A DNA stretch of 64,000 nucleotides. Origin: JACKIP01 sp963710165 (GTDB lineage Bacteria; Pseudomonadota; Alphaproteobacteria; Micavibrionales; Micavibrionaceae). A program made the translations under genes and the position numbers. Of this stretch, positions 42,313 to 50,196 are shown in pieces. The DNA lies in assembly GCA_963710165.1 (NCBI GenBank), contig CAVPYZ010000004.1:1-64000 (forward strand), in the 5' to 3' direction. Within the stretch, counting starts at the first letter, position 1; each line of letters begins with the position of its first letter. The notes below the pieces were generated by a model. It searched no databases, was not told where the DNA came from, and worked only from the letters and a program-made list of their open reading frames with translations.

Positions 42313-42407
42313 GCAACATATTATAAATCATCACAGAAATTTTTGCGTTAAAATTTTGCGGCGTCTTGCTTTGCGGTTTGTTTGCAAACACGTTATAACT
42401 TTAAGAG

Positions 42408-42977
42408 ATGAAAGAAGAAGACTCTTTAAAAGGTAAATTACTGGTTGCCATGCCGACAATGGGGGATGTGCGTTTCCACCATGCGGTTATTCTGATCTGT
42501 TCCCACGATAAAAACGGGGCGATGGGGCTAGTTCTTAACAACCCGCTGACGGGATTATCATTTGATCACATGATCGAACATTTAAAGATTAAAGCGGCGG
42601 ATATTGAAAATCTGAAAAAGATTGAAGTTCTGGGCGGTGGGCCAGTCGAAACGGCGCGCGGTTTTGTGGTTCATAAAAATGATTATGCCTCCAAAGAAAC
42701 AATAGAGATCAGCGATGATATGTCAATTACCGGCACACTGGATGTTTTGAAAGAAATTATCAATGGTGACGGACCCAAGCCGTTTTTGTTTGTGTTGGGA
42801 TATGCCGGATGGACGGCAGGACAGATTGAATCGGAACTGTCCGAAAATTCGTGGCTGGTTGTCACGCCCGATCATGCCCTGATCTATGACGTAAAACCTG
42901 CGCAGAAATGGCGTATGGCCTTGGCAAAAATGGGTATCGAACCCGGATTTTTATCTGTCGATGTCGGGCACGGGTAA
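42408..42977 (+). CDS. yqgE: YqgE/AlgH family protein
   Basis: Encodes 189 residues of the UPF0301/AlgH family. Conserved parts are GKLLVAMPTMGDVRFHHAVILICSHDKNGAMGLVLNNPL, LGGGPVETARGFVVH, LFVLGYAGWTAGQIESEL and NSWLVVTPDHALIYD. The biochemical function is unknown, though the family is linked to alginate regulation in Pseudomonas. It appears monocistronic and is followed by a palindromic repeat. Confidence 0.95.
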   Translation: MKEEDSLKGKLLVAMPTMGDVRFHHAVILICSHDKNGAMGLVLNNPLTGLSFDHMIEHLKIKAADIENLKKIEVLGGGPVETARGFVVHKNDYASKETIEISDDMSITGTLDVLKEIINGDGPKPFLFVLGYAGWTAGQIESELSENSWLVVTPDHALIYDVKPAQKWRMALAKMGIEPGFLSVDVGHG

Positions 42978-42994
42978 CAGTTAACTCTGTATCT

Positions 42995-43053
42995 CGTCAT
43001 TGCGAGGAAGCAACGCCGACGCGGCAATCCAAGACAGGTTCGGATGGCGTCAC
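42995..43053. repeat. Copy of dispersed palindromic repeat
   Basis: Left arm CGTCATTGCGAGG (from 42995), inner GCGGCAATCC, then a degenerate right arm GGATGGCGTCAC. It lies in the yqgE-serB gap. Confidence 0.6.
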
Positions 43054-43068
43054 ATATAATTGAAATGA

Positions 43069-43953
43069 TTACTTCTCGAAGTCTCCAACATAGCCTTGCG
43101 CGTAAAGCGCGGCGGTCAGGTCACCGTGAAGAATGACATTCATCAGCTTTTCTTCCAATAATGCCTTGGGGTGATACCCGATCCCCAAACCTGCGGCTTC
43201 TAACATGGGTAGGTCATTGGCGCCGTCACCCATTGCCAGAATATTATCGGCGGCAATATCGAATTTTTGCGCATAGTCTTTCAAATAAGCCAATTTCGCA
43301 TGTTTATCTAAAATGGGGGGGATGACCTTTCCTGTCAGCACATCAGCTTGTATATCAAAGCGATTGCCATGGACATGATCAAAGCCTGCGCGGGCGCGTA
43401 TATCATTGGCAAAAAACATAAAGCCGCCTGTGACCAGAATGGTTTTTGCGCCGTTTTGCTTCATGGTTGTGACCAGGGATTTGGCGCCGGGCATTAATTG
43501 TACCGCTCGTGCCGTTTCTTCCAAAGCCGCAACAGGCAGGTTTTTAAGAAGTTCAACACGTTCCCTTACCGCTTCCTCAAAATCCAGTTCACCGTTCATG
43601 GCGCGGGTTGTGATGTCTTCAACGCGGTCTTTAACCCCTGCAAAACTGGCGAGTTCGTCCAGCGTTTCACCAACCACAATAGTGCTATCCATATCGGCGA
43701 GGAATAGCTGTTTTTTCCTGTTTTCGGCGCGGGTAAAAAACACATCGATATTTTTTAGACGCAAGCGGTTACGCAGGCTTTTTACATCATGTTTGTCGAG
43801 CGCGTTATCAAGCGGTATATCAAGTGCTTTTTTCGGGCAAAGCCATTTTGGGCGGCTGATATCAATCCCTTCATCGGCCAAAAAATCGATAAATGACGAG
43901 GTCAGCGGGTTTTGACTTGTATCTGCCGCAACAAATGTTAAATAATAGGACAT
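43069..43953 (-). CDS. serB: Phosphoserine phosphatase SerB
   Basis: Hydrolyses phosphoserine, the last step of serine synthesis. The 294 residues from 43953 (MSYYLTFVAADTS) show an N-terminal regulatory part (about 1-75), the HAD catalytic motif FLADMDSTIVVGETLDELA, TGGFMFFANDIRA and MGDGANDLPML. The shorter start is used because an upstream frame extension is basic and atypical. It is divergent from serC by 33 bp, so one control region may serve both. Confidence 0.95.
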   Translation of the reverse strand: MSYYLTFVAADTSQNPLTSSFIDFLADEGIDISRPKWLCPKKALDIPLDNALDKHDVKSLRNRLRLKNIDVFFTRAENRKKQLFLADMDSTIVVGETLDELASFAGVKDRVEDITTRAMNGELDFEEAVRERVELLKNLPVAALEETARAVQLMPGAKSLVTTMKQNGAKTILVTGGFMFFANDIRARAGFDHVHGNRFDIQADVLTGKVIPPILDKHAKLAYLKDYAQKFDIAADNILAMGDGANDLPMLEAAGLGIGYHPKALLEEKLMNVILHGDLTAALYAQGYVGDFEK

Positions 43954-43986
43954 AACCTGATCATAGCAAAAAAAGAGGCGCTTACC

Positions 43987-45177
43987 ATGCAAAATATCAC
44001 TCAAAAACCGGACCAAAAACCACTTAATCCCCGTTTTTCATCCGGCCCGTGTGCCAAGCGTCCGGGATGGAGTTTTGCAGCTTTGGCGGGTGCCGATCTG
44101 GGGCGTTCACACCGTGCAGGGCCATTAAAGCAGAAATTGCAGGATGTAATCGAAAAACACCGTGAAATTTTGAATATTCCGGCAGATTATAAAATCGGTA
44201 TTGTTCCTGCCTCTGATACGGGCGCGGTGGAAATGGCGATGTGGTCAATGTTCGGGGAACGCGGCGTTGATGTTTTCGCGTGGGAGAGTTTTTCGAAAGA
44301 CTGGCTCAAAGACATTACCAAGGAATTGAAGCTGGAGGACGTTTGTACGTTTGAGGCCGATTACGGCCAATTGCCTGATTTAAACCAATATAACGGCAAA
44401 AATGACTGTGTTTTTGTCTGGAACGGGACAACGTCGGGCGTTTGCGTGCCAAACGGTCACTGGATTCCCGATAACCGCGAAGGAATTACGCTGTGTGATG
44501 CGACCTCTGCGGTCTTTGCCTATGACATGCCGTGGGACAAGCTGGATGTGACGACATGGTCTTGGCAAAAAGTTTTGGGTAGTGAAGCCGCGCACGGCAT
44601 GATTGTACTATCGCCGCGCGCTGTGGCACGTCTGGAAAGCTATACGCCCGACCGCCCTCTTCCCAAAATTTTCCGTATGACAAAAGGTAATATGCTAAAT
44701 GAAGGTATATTCAAAGGTGCAACGATTAATACGCCGTCCATGTTGGCGGTCGAGGATTGTCTGGACGCGCTGAACTGGGTTGAATCGATTGGTGGTAAGG
44801 CAGAGACAATTGCCCGGTCCGATCGTAATCTGGACGTGATTGAGGATTGGGTTGCCAAAACAGACTGGGTCGATTTTCTGGCACAAAATCCGGAATGCCG
44901 GTCACAAACATCTATCTGTTTGAAGGTCGTTGATCCATGGTTTAATCAGACCATTCCAGTCGAAGATCAAGCCGATTTTATCAAAGCACATATTGTCAAA
45001 CCGCTGGATAGTGAAGGCGTGGCATATGACATTGCGGCCTATCGCGACGCGCCTGCGGGACTTCGTCTGTGGGGCGGCGCCACGATTGAGGCAGATGATC
45101 TGCAAGCCTTAACAGCGTGGCTGGACTGGGCATATCAAAATGCAAAACAGGCACACGTACAGGAAAAAGCGGCTTAG
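43987..45177 (+). CDS. serC: Phosphoserine aminotransferase SerC
   Basis: Transfers an amino group from glutamate to 3-phosphohydroxypyruvate. The 396 residues contain FSSGPCAKRPGW, VPASDTGAVEMAMWSMFGERG, the PLP lysine motif TWSWQKVLGSEAAHGMI and late RLWGGATIEADDL. It is the alphaproteobacterial type of SerC. The serA gene lies about 1 kb further in the same direction, with an orphan gene on the opposite strand between. Confidence 0.95.
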   Translation: MQNITQKPDQKPLNPRFSSGPCAKRPGWSFAALAGADLGRSHRAGPLKQKLQDVIEKHREILNIPADYKIGIVPASDTGAVEMAMWSMFGERGVDVFAWESFSKDWLKDITKELKLEDVCTFEADYGQLPDLNQYNGKNDCVFVWNGTTSGVCVPNGHWIPDNREGITLCDATSAVFAYDMPWDKLDVTTWSWQKVLGSEAAHGMIVLSPRAVARLESYTPDRPLPKIFRMTKGNMLNEGIFKGATINTPSMLAVEDCLDALNWVESIGGKAETIARSDRNLDVIEDWVAKTDWVDFLAQNPECRSQTSICLKVVDPWFNQTIPVEDQADFIKAHIVKPLDSEGVAYDIAAYRDAPAGLRLWGGATIEADDLQALTAWLDWAYQNAKQAHVQEKAA

Positions 45178-45185
45178 TTTTTATT

Positions 45186-46055
45186 TTATAGTTCCGGTTC
45201 AAGCTGGCGTTGTGATGTGCGCGACAGTGCGTTGAAATAATTTATGCAAAGACCGTAAAATTTTCCAAGTTCTTTACCGTAAGGTAGGGTGTCTGTGATA
45301 TGATCCATCATAAAGCTCATCTCGCTACCGCGACTGGCGGGGAATCTTGCTTCGAATAAAACAATGCGAGTCAGTTCGCTGTCTGTCAGAGGGCCATCAT
45401 AATCAGCGTCTTTTTTCACACGTTTCAGGCCGCCAATGCGTTTTTCCTCATTATCGTTCATATTATCAATTGAAAAAAGATAGGCACCTTGCGCAGCATA
45501 AGCTCGCCATATTTTTTCGGGTGTGGCGGGTGTAAAACCATTATTCATCAGGTAGTAAAACGCATCTTCACCGCGCCCCCATGCTTCGGCTTCTTCGGGT
45601 GATCTGGGCTGTGTATCTTGTAAATCTATAATAGCAGTCTCTAAATCGCGTGCGGCGATTTCAACATTTGACGGTGATCTGACATCATAATATTTAGAGG
45701 CAGGTGATGCCCACTCACGAAAATCCCTCATAATATCAAAAGAGGCAAAAACCTCATAAAAACTGTCGGTGATACGGTTTTGCGGATTCATTTGCCAGTC
45801 TTGCAATTTGACAATAGCGCGCTCGATATCGTGCAGATAATGACGTGAGGCTGCGGCATCATTATTCTCCGGTATCTGGTGCGCTCTGGCGATACATTCC
45901 GTAACGCTAACCTCTTCATCTTCAAGACAGGGGGAGTGACTTCCGGCACATAATATTTCAACATCTTTTAAAAACGTCTCTATATCTTCGTTGCCGTATT
46001 TTTCCCCGATAAGATAGGGAGGGACAGATCGATCAAAATTTTCTGCTAATTTCAT
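45186..46055 (-). CDS. Hypothetical protein between serC and serA
   Basis: Encodes 289 residues from the ATG at 46055 (MKLAENFDRSVPPYLIG); an earlier ATG 21 codons upstream gives an odd basic extension. No signal peptide or membrane helix is seen; the sequence is acidic and mostly helical (DVEILCAGSHSPC, HDIERAIVKLQDWQ, ETAIIDLQDTQPRSPEEAEAWG). I recognise no family. It is convergent with serC (nine-base gap) and divergent from serA, so it interrupts the serine synthesis genes. Confidence 0.6.
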   Translation of the reverse strand: MKLAENFDRSVPPYLIGEKYGNEDIETFLKDVEILCAGSHSPCLEDEEVSVTECIARAHQIPENNDAAASRHYLHDIERAIVKLQDWQMNPQNRITDSFYEVFASFDIMRDFREWASPASKYYDVRSPSNVEIAARDLETAIIDLQDTQPRSPEEAEAWGRGEDAFYYLMNNGFTPATPEKIWRAYAAQGAYLFSIDNMNDNEEKRIGGLKRVKKDADYDGPLTDSELTRIVLFEARFPASRGSEMSFMMDHITDTLPYGKELGKFYGLCINYFNALSRTSQRQLEPEL

Positions 46056-46207
46056 TATAAACACACGCACTATTTTGATGTAATTTACAGAAAAAATCCG
46101 ATTTAGACAAGTTTTCAAATTGGTGAAAATAAACCTCGCATTTCAAATCCAGACCTGTATAAACTGAAATCCTGTTTTCCTAAACAAGACAAAAATAGGA
46201 GTTATAT

Positions 46208-47794
46208 ATGTCTAGAAAACCAAAAGTCCTGATCTCGGACAAAATGAACCCGCTGGCTGCGGAAATCTTCAAAGAAAAAGGCTGTGATGTCGATGTGAAA
46301 ACGGGAATGACCCCGGAAGAACTGGCATCTGTTATCGGGGAATATGACGGCCTTGCCATTCGTTCTTCGACGAAAGTCACACCTGACATTCTTGCCAAAG
46401 CAAAAAATCTGAAAGTGATTGGTCGTGCCGGTATTGGCGTGGATAATATTGATGTGCCAAAGGCCACGGAACACGGCGTTGTTGTTATGAACACGCCGTT
46501 TGGTAATTCCATTACGACAGCGGAACATGCGGTGGCATTAATGTTCGCCCTTGCCAGACAATTACCGCAAGCATCGGAATCAACCCATGCCGGTAAGTGG
46601 GAAAAATCACGCTTTATGGGGACGGAATTGACGGGTAAGACTTTTGGTTTGATCGGGTGTGGAAATATCGGGGCGATTGTTGCCGATCGTGCGCTCGGTC
46701 TGCGGATGAAGGTTCTGGCATTTGACCCGTTCTTGACCCCTGAACGTGCCGAGGAAATTGGCGTCACCAAGGTCGAGCTTGACGAGCTATATCCGAAGGC
46801 GGATTTTATCACTCTGCATGTGCCTAAAAATGACAAAACGGTGGGCATGATTTATAAAGATGCGATCGCCAAGATGAAAAAAGGTGTTCGTATTATTAAT
46901 GCGGCGCGCGGTGGTTTGATCGTTGAGGCTGACCTGAAAGAAGCGTTGGATAGCGGACAAGTCGGCGGCGCGGCGCTAGACGTGTTTGAAGTTGAACCAG
47001 CCAAAGATAATGCACTCTTCGGGCATGAAAATGTGATTTGTACGCCGCATTTGGGTGCGTCCACATCCGAGGCGCAGGTTAATGTTGCGTTGCAAGTCGC
47101 TGAGCAATTAGCGGATTATCTGGTCAATGGTGCGGTGGTCAATGCGCTGAACATGCCGTCAATTTCTGCCGAAGATGCCCCGAAACTGAAGCCTTATATG
47201 AAATTGGCGGAACAGCTGGGGTCTTTTGCGGGACAAATAACCGACAATGCGATCAAGTCGATTTCCGTTCAATATGACGGAACAGTTGGCGGCCTGAATA
47301 CAAAACCGTTAACCGCCCTGATCGTGTGTAATGTATTACGTCCGCAAACGGATAGCGTCAATATGGTCAATGCGCCGATGGTGGCAGAGGCACGTGGTAT
47401 CCAGATTTCAAATACGCATAACGAAGCGTATAACCAATGGCGTAGTTCGATTTCAGTAACAATTGAAACAGAAGAGCGTACGCGTAAAATTGTCGGATCT
47501 CTGTTCACAGGAAAAGAGCCGCGTCTGGTCGAAATCGAAGATGTACCGTGTGAAGCGGCGATGACGGAGCATATGCTGTTCATCCGCAATGATGATAAGC
47601 CCGGCTTGATTGGCGCAGTTGGTAATATCTTGGGTCAAGGTGGGCAAAATATCGCCGATTTCCGTCTGGGTCGGAAGGAAGGTAGCGGCTCGGCAGTGTG
47701 TTTGATCTCATTAGATGCCGCCCTGCCCGATACGATGTTTGATGAGATTGCGAATTTACCGCAAATACAAAACGCAAAACGTTTAAAGTTTTAA
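46208..47794 (+). CDS. serA: D-3-phosphoglycerate dehydrogenase SerA
   Basis: Oxidises 3-phosphoglycerate to 3-phosphohydroxypyruvate, the first step of serine synthesis, in the cytoplasm. The 528 residues contain the NAD-binding LIGCGNIGAIVADRALGL, catalytic region GRAGIGVDNIDVPKAT, INAARGGLIVEADLKEAL and HLGASTSEAQVNVALQVAEQL. A long intervening domain (about 320-445) and a C-terminal ACT domain (about 453-528) give the type I architecture common in bacteria. It ends in a strong terminator. Confidence 0.97.
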   Translation: MSRKPKVLISDKMNPLAAEIFKEKGCDVDVKTGMTPEELASVIGEYDGLAIRSSTKVTPDILAKAKNLKVIGRAGIGVDNIDVPKATEHGVVVMNTPFGNSITTAEHAVALMFALARQLPQASESTHAGKWEKSRFMGTELTGKTFGLIGCGNIGAIVADRALGLRMKVLAFDPFLTPERAEEIGVTKVELDELYPKADFITLHVPKNDKTVGMIYKDAIAKMKKGVRIINAARGGLIVEADLKEALDSGQVGGAALDVFEVEPAKDNALFGHENVICTPHLGASTSEAQVNVALQVAEQLADYLVNGAVVNALNMPSISAEDAPKLKPYMKLAEQLGSFAGQITDNAIKSISVQYDGTVGGLNTKPLTALIVCNVLRPQTDSVNMVNAPMVAEARGIQISNTHNEAYNQWRSSISVTIETEERTRKIVGSLFTGKEPRLVEIEDVPCEAAMTEHMLFIRNDDKPGLIGAVGNILGQGGQNIADFRLGRKEGSGSAVCLISLDAALPDTMFDEIANLPQIQNAKRLKF

Positions 47795-47807
47795 ACATGA
47801 ATGAATA

Positions 47808-47838
47808 AAACCCGCATAGATTCTAATCTTGCGGGTTT
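47808..47838. terminator. Bidirectional rho-independent terminator after serA
   Basis: AAACCCGCA pairs with TGCGGGTTT, and the loop contains AGATT/AATCT, extending the stem. T runs follow the stem on the plus strand, and A runs precede it, so it may stop transcription from serA and from the convergent gene at 47843. Confidence 0.9.
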
Positions 47839-47842
47839 TTCT

Positions 47843-48808
47843 TTATGAGAGAGACAGTGACTCACAAGGATTACGAATTGGTTGCGGCAACAAGCTTTTC
47901 CCAAGTGGTGTTGATACCAAGTCGTTCATCACATCAAAATGATAATCGGTATTATCACTAATAAAGGTTGTGATTCCCTGCTCAACCAACTTTCCATCTT
48001 GCTTTTCATACCATATACCTTGCGTCGGGTTACCGTCATATTTCAAGAATCCCTCGGACGTATCAATGCCTTGACCGTATTTTGTTAGTTCGTCGGGTGC
48101 GCCATATTCCCCACCAACATCACGCCAGTCTTGGCCGCTGCCGATAACAGCGCGAATTCCGCTTTCGGGCCAAACGCTATAGTCAAAAAATACACCTAGA
48201 AATTCCTCATTAGGTAGTTGGTATAGATAGACTTTTTCAATAACTGCCGGCGGATTGTAAAGTGTCGCATCCCCACTATTTATTCTTTGCTGAATCGCAT
48301 ACAAATCTTGTTCGGTCAAAGGTTCTAATTCTTCTGTCGAATTACCATTATTAGTAAGCGGATTAAAATTACAGCTTAAAGTTAAGGATTCCGTTTCTTC
48401 TTCAGGCAATTTCGGACTGCCTTGTAAATCATATTCACCGCCCATACCATCACGTAATGTATTACCATAGTCTGGAATATATATTTCTTCTTCACCTACA
48501 GAGTTTATTTCTTTGGTTTGTGACATTCCTAAACCAAGAGAGCTTTGACGATAACCATTTGTAACTTGATCCGGTTCTTGTGCAGGAAAATAATAAAGAC
48601 GCTCATAATTAAAGGAATCGCGAGAATTATCATTACCTTCTAATTGAATGATCAGTCCTTTTTCTGTGCGAAATCCGAATTCAACTACAACACCTTGATC
48701 AGGAATTTCAACAGGTTGATGCGCAATGCGATCATCAGATTGCGCCAATGATAATTTTGGCATAACCGCAATAGAAGCTGCGCTAGTTAAAAAAGATCGT
48801 CTATTCAT
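47843..48808 (-). CDS. Hypothetical protein with Tat signal
   Basis: Encodes 321 residues from the ATG at 48808. The N-terminus MNRRSFLTSAASIAVMPKLSLAQ is a twin-arginine (Tat) signal with the RR-x-FL motif and an AQ cleavage region, so the protein is probably exported in folded form. The mature part is acidic with no recognised domain; it contains several Gly/Asp-rich turns (WRDVGGEYGAPDELTKYG, SEGFLKYDGNP). AAGGTG precedes the ATG. No co-factor motif was noticed, although Tat substrates often bind one. Confidence 0.65.
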   Translation of the reverse strand: MNRRSFLTSAASIAVMPKLSLAQSDDRIAHQPVEIPDQGVVVEFGFRTEKGLIIQLEGNDNSRDSFNYERLYYFPAQEPDQVTNGYRQSSLGLGMSQTKEINSVGEEEIYIPDYGNTLRDGMGGEYDLQGSPKLPEEETESLTLSCNFNPLTNNGNSTEELEPLTEQDLYAIQQRINSGDATLYNPPAVIEKVYLYQLPNEEFLGVFFDYSVWPESGIRAVIGSGQDWRDVGGEYGAPDELTKYGQGIDTSEGFLKYDGNPTQGIWYEKQDGKLVEQGITTFISDNTDYHFDVMNDLVSTPLGKSLLPQPIRNPCESLSLS

Positions 48809-48963
48809 ATTACACACCTTATTTTTATTCTTTTATATCACATAATATATGTAAAACCTATCTCTTTAGAGATCGATAATTATAAATTGCATGGGCTATT
48901 TTAAAATTTACTTTTTTATAAGAGAAACTGGTTTAGAATAAGACTAACAAAAGGACAATATCT

Positions 48964-49449
48964 ATGACGATCAAAATCGGCGATAAAATTCCTGCGGTGA
49001 CACTAAAAGTTTTTGGTGCATCGGGGATTGAGGATGTGAATACTAAAGACCTGTTTACAGGTAAGAAAGTGATTATGTTCGGTGTCTTCGGCGCGTTTAC
49101 GCCCACATGCGCGCAACAGCATTTGCCCGATTATATTCGCAATATCAATGATATACGCGAAAAAGGCATCGATGATGTGATTTGCGTTTCCGTCAATGAT
49201 CCGTTTGTGATGAGCCATTGGCAAAATGTTTCGGGCGCAGGAGAGAAGGTACGAATGTTACCGGATGGCAATGGTGACTTTACCAAAAAAATGGGGCTGG
49301 ATGTTGACGGGTCGCATTTGGGAATGGGCACGCGTAGCAAACGATATGCCATGATAATAGAGAACGGTAAAGTCACTGCATTAGACATAGAAGACAAACC
49401 CGGCGATTTGGACGTCAGTTCAGCCAGCGTATGCATGGCGAAACTCTAG
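48964..49449 (+). CDS. Peroxiredoxin, Prx5/redoxin type
   Basis: Encodes 161 residues of the atypical 2-Cys or 1-Cys Prx5 family, reducing peroxides. The peroxidatic cysteine sits in FGAFTPTCAQQHLPDY (about residue 50), where relatives have FTPTCSxxHLPGF. A second cysteine near the end (SVCMAKL) could serve as a resolving partner. The start KIGDKIPAVTLKVF matches the family. It ends convergent with a minus-strand gene, overlapping it by four bases. Confidence 0.9.
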   Translation: MTIKIGDKIPAVTLKVFGASGIEDVNTKDLFTGKKVIMFGVFGAFTPTCAQQHLPDYIRNINDIREKGIDDVICVSVNDPFVMSHWQNVSGAGEKVRMLPDGNGDFTKKMGLDVDGSHLGMGTRSKRYAMIIENGKVTALDIEDKPGDLDVSSASVCMAKL

Positions 49450-50180
49450 TTCGGGTAAAATGCCGTTAATCCCTGTCTTTTACAATCAAGTTGTTGTAAG
49501 GGAGTTTCTTCATTCCACTGTTGCGGATTATAAAATGACGGGGTAACCAAAGTTCCCATGTTGCCCTGCGTGTGTTTTTCGAAAAGCGATCGTGCCATAT
49601 CATTCATTGGAACATCAAAAATATCATGACCATCAATTTCAAGTAATATTGCCGGAGATGTCATCAATTTATGCATAAAAAGTGAATATGGCACAAAGTC
49701 ACTGCCCATTGTGCCAATCATTTTAGATGCAATATCCGGATCTTTTAAAGCAGGAATAAGAGTATCAGGGGAGGTGATGGCAGAAACCGCGCCCATATTT
49801 ATATCTGATAGAAGGCCCCGCGAATTTAACAGAGCGGAATTAACAAAAAATTGTGCGGGCTGGGCCGCTGTTCCACCAGCAGATATAGACAGCACAGTAT
49901 CTTTTGCGCAAGTCAGATCATATTGGCTGTAAAATGCTGTCGTATCGAAGCCTGTTGTAATGGGACGGTTAATACAGCTAAAATATATTATGTCCTCGCC
50001 CTCATCATTTTTATCCGTTTTGAAAATGACAGCTGCATTCGTTCCGATGTCATCTTCATATATCAAAACTTTTCCGACCAGATCTTCTGCACTCGAAATG
50101 TCTATCAATGGAACGGCGTTATTTGCCGTATCAAAATCAGGACACATGATGCTTTTTTTCCCAGTTTGCGGTGACTCCAT
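49446..50180 (-). CDS. Hypothetical protein downstream of PBP1A
   Basis: Encodes 244 residues starting MESPQTGKKSIMCPDFDTANN at 50180, with no clear signal peptide or membrane helix. The centre contains YSQYDLTCAKDTVLSISAGGTAAQPAQFFVNSALLN and the end DIFDVPMNDMARSLFEKHTQG; both look folded. No family recognised. It follows the mrcA stop by 16 bp on the same strand, so it is probably cotranscribed. Confidence 0.6.
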   Translation of the reverse strand: MESPQTGKKSIMCPDFDTANNAVPLIDISSAEDLVGKVLIYEDDIGTNAAVIFKTDKNDEGEDIIYFSCINRPITTGFDTTAFYSQYDLTCAKDTVLSISAGGTAAQPAQFFVNSALLNSRGLLSDINMGAVSAITSPDTLIPALKDPDIASKMIGTMGSDFVPYSLFMHKLMTSPAILLEIDGHDIFDVPMNDMARSLFEKHTQGNMGTLVTPSFYNPQQWNEETPLQQLDCKRQGLTAFYPN

Positions 50181-50196
50181 TATCTTTACTCTCTGT

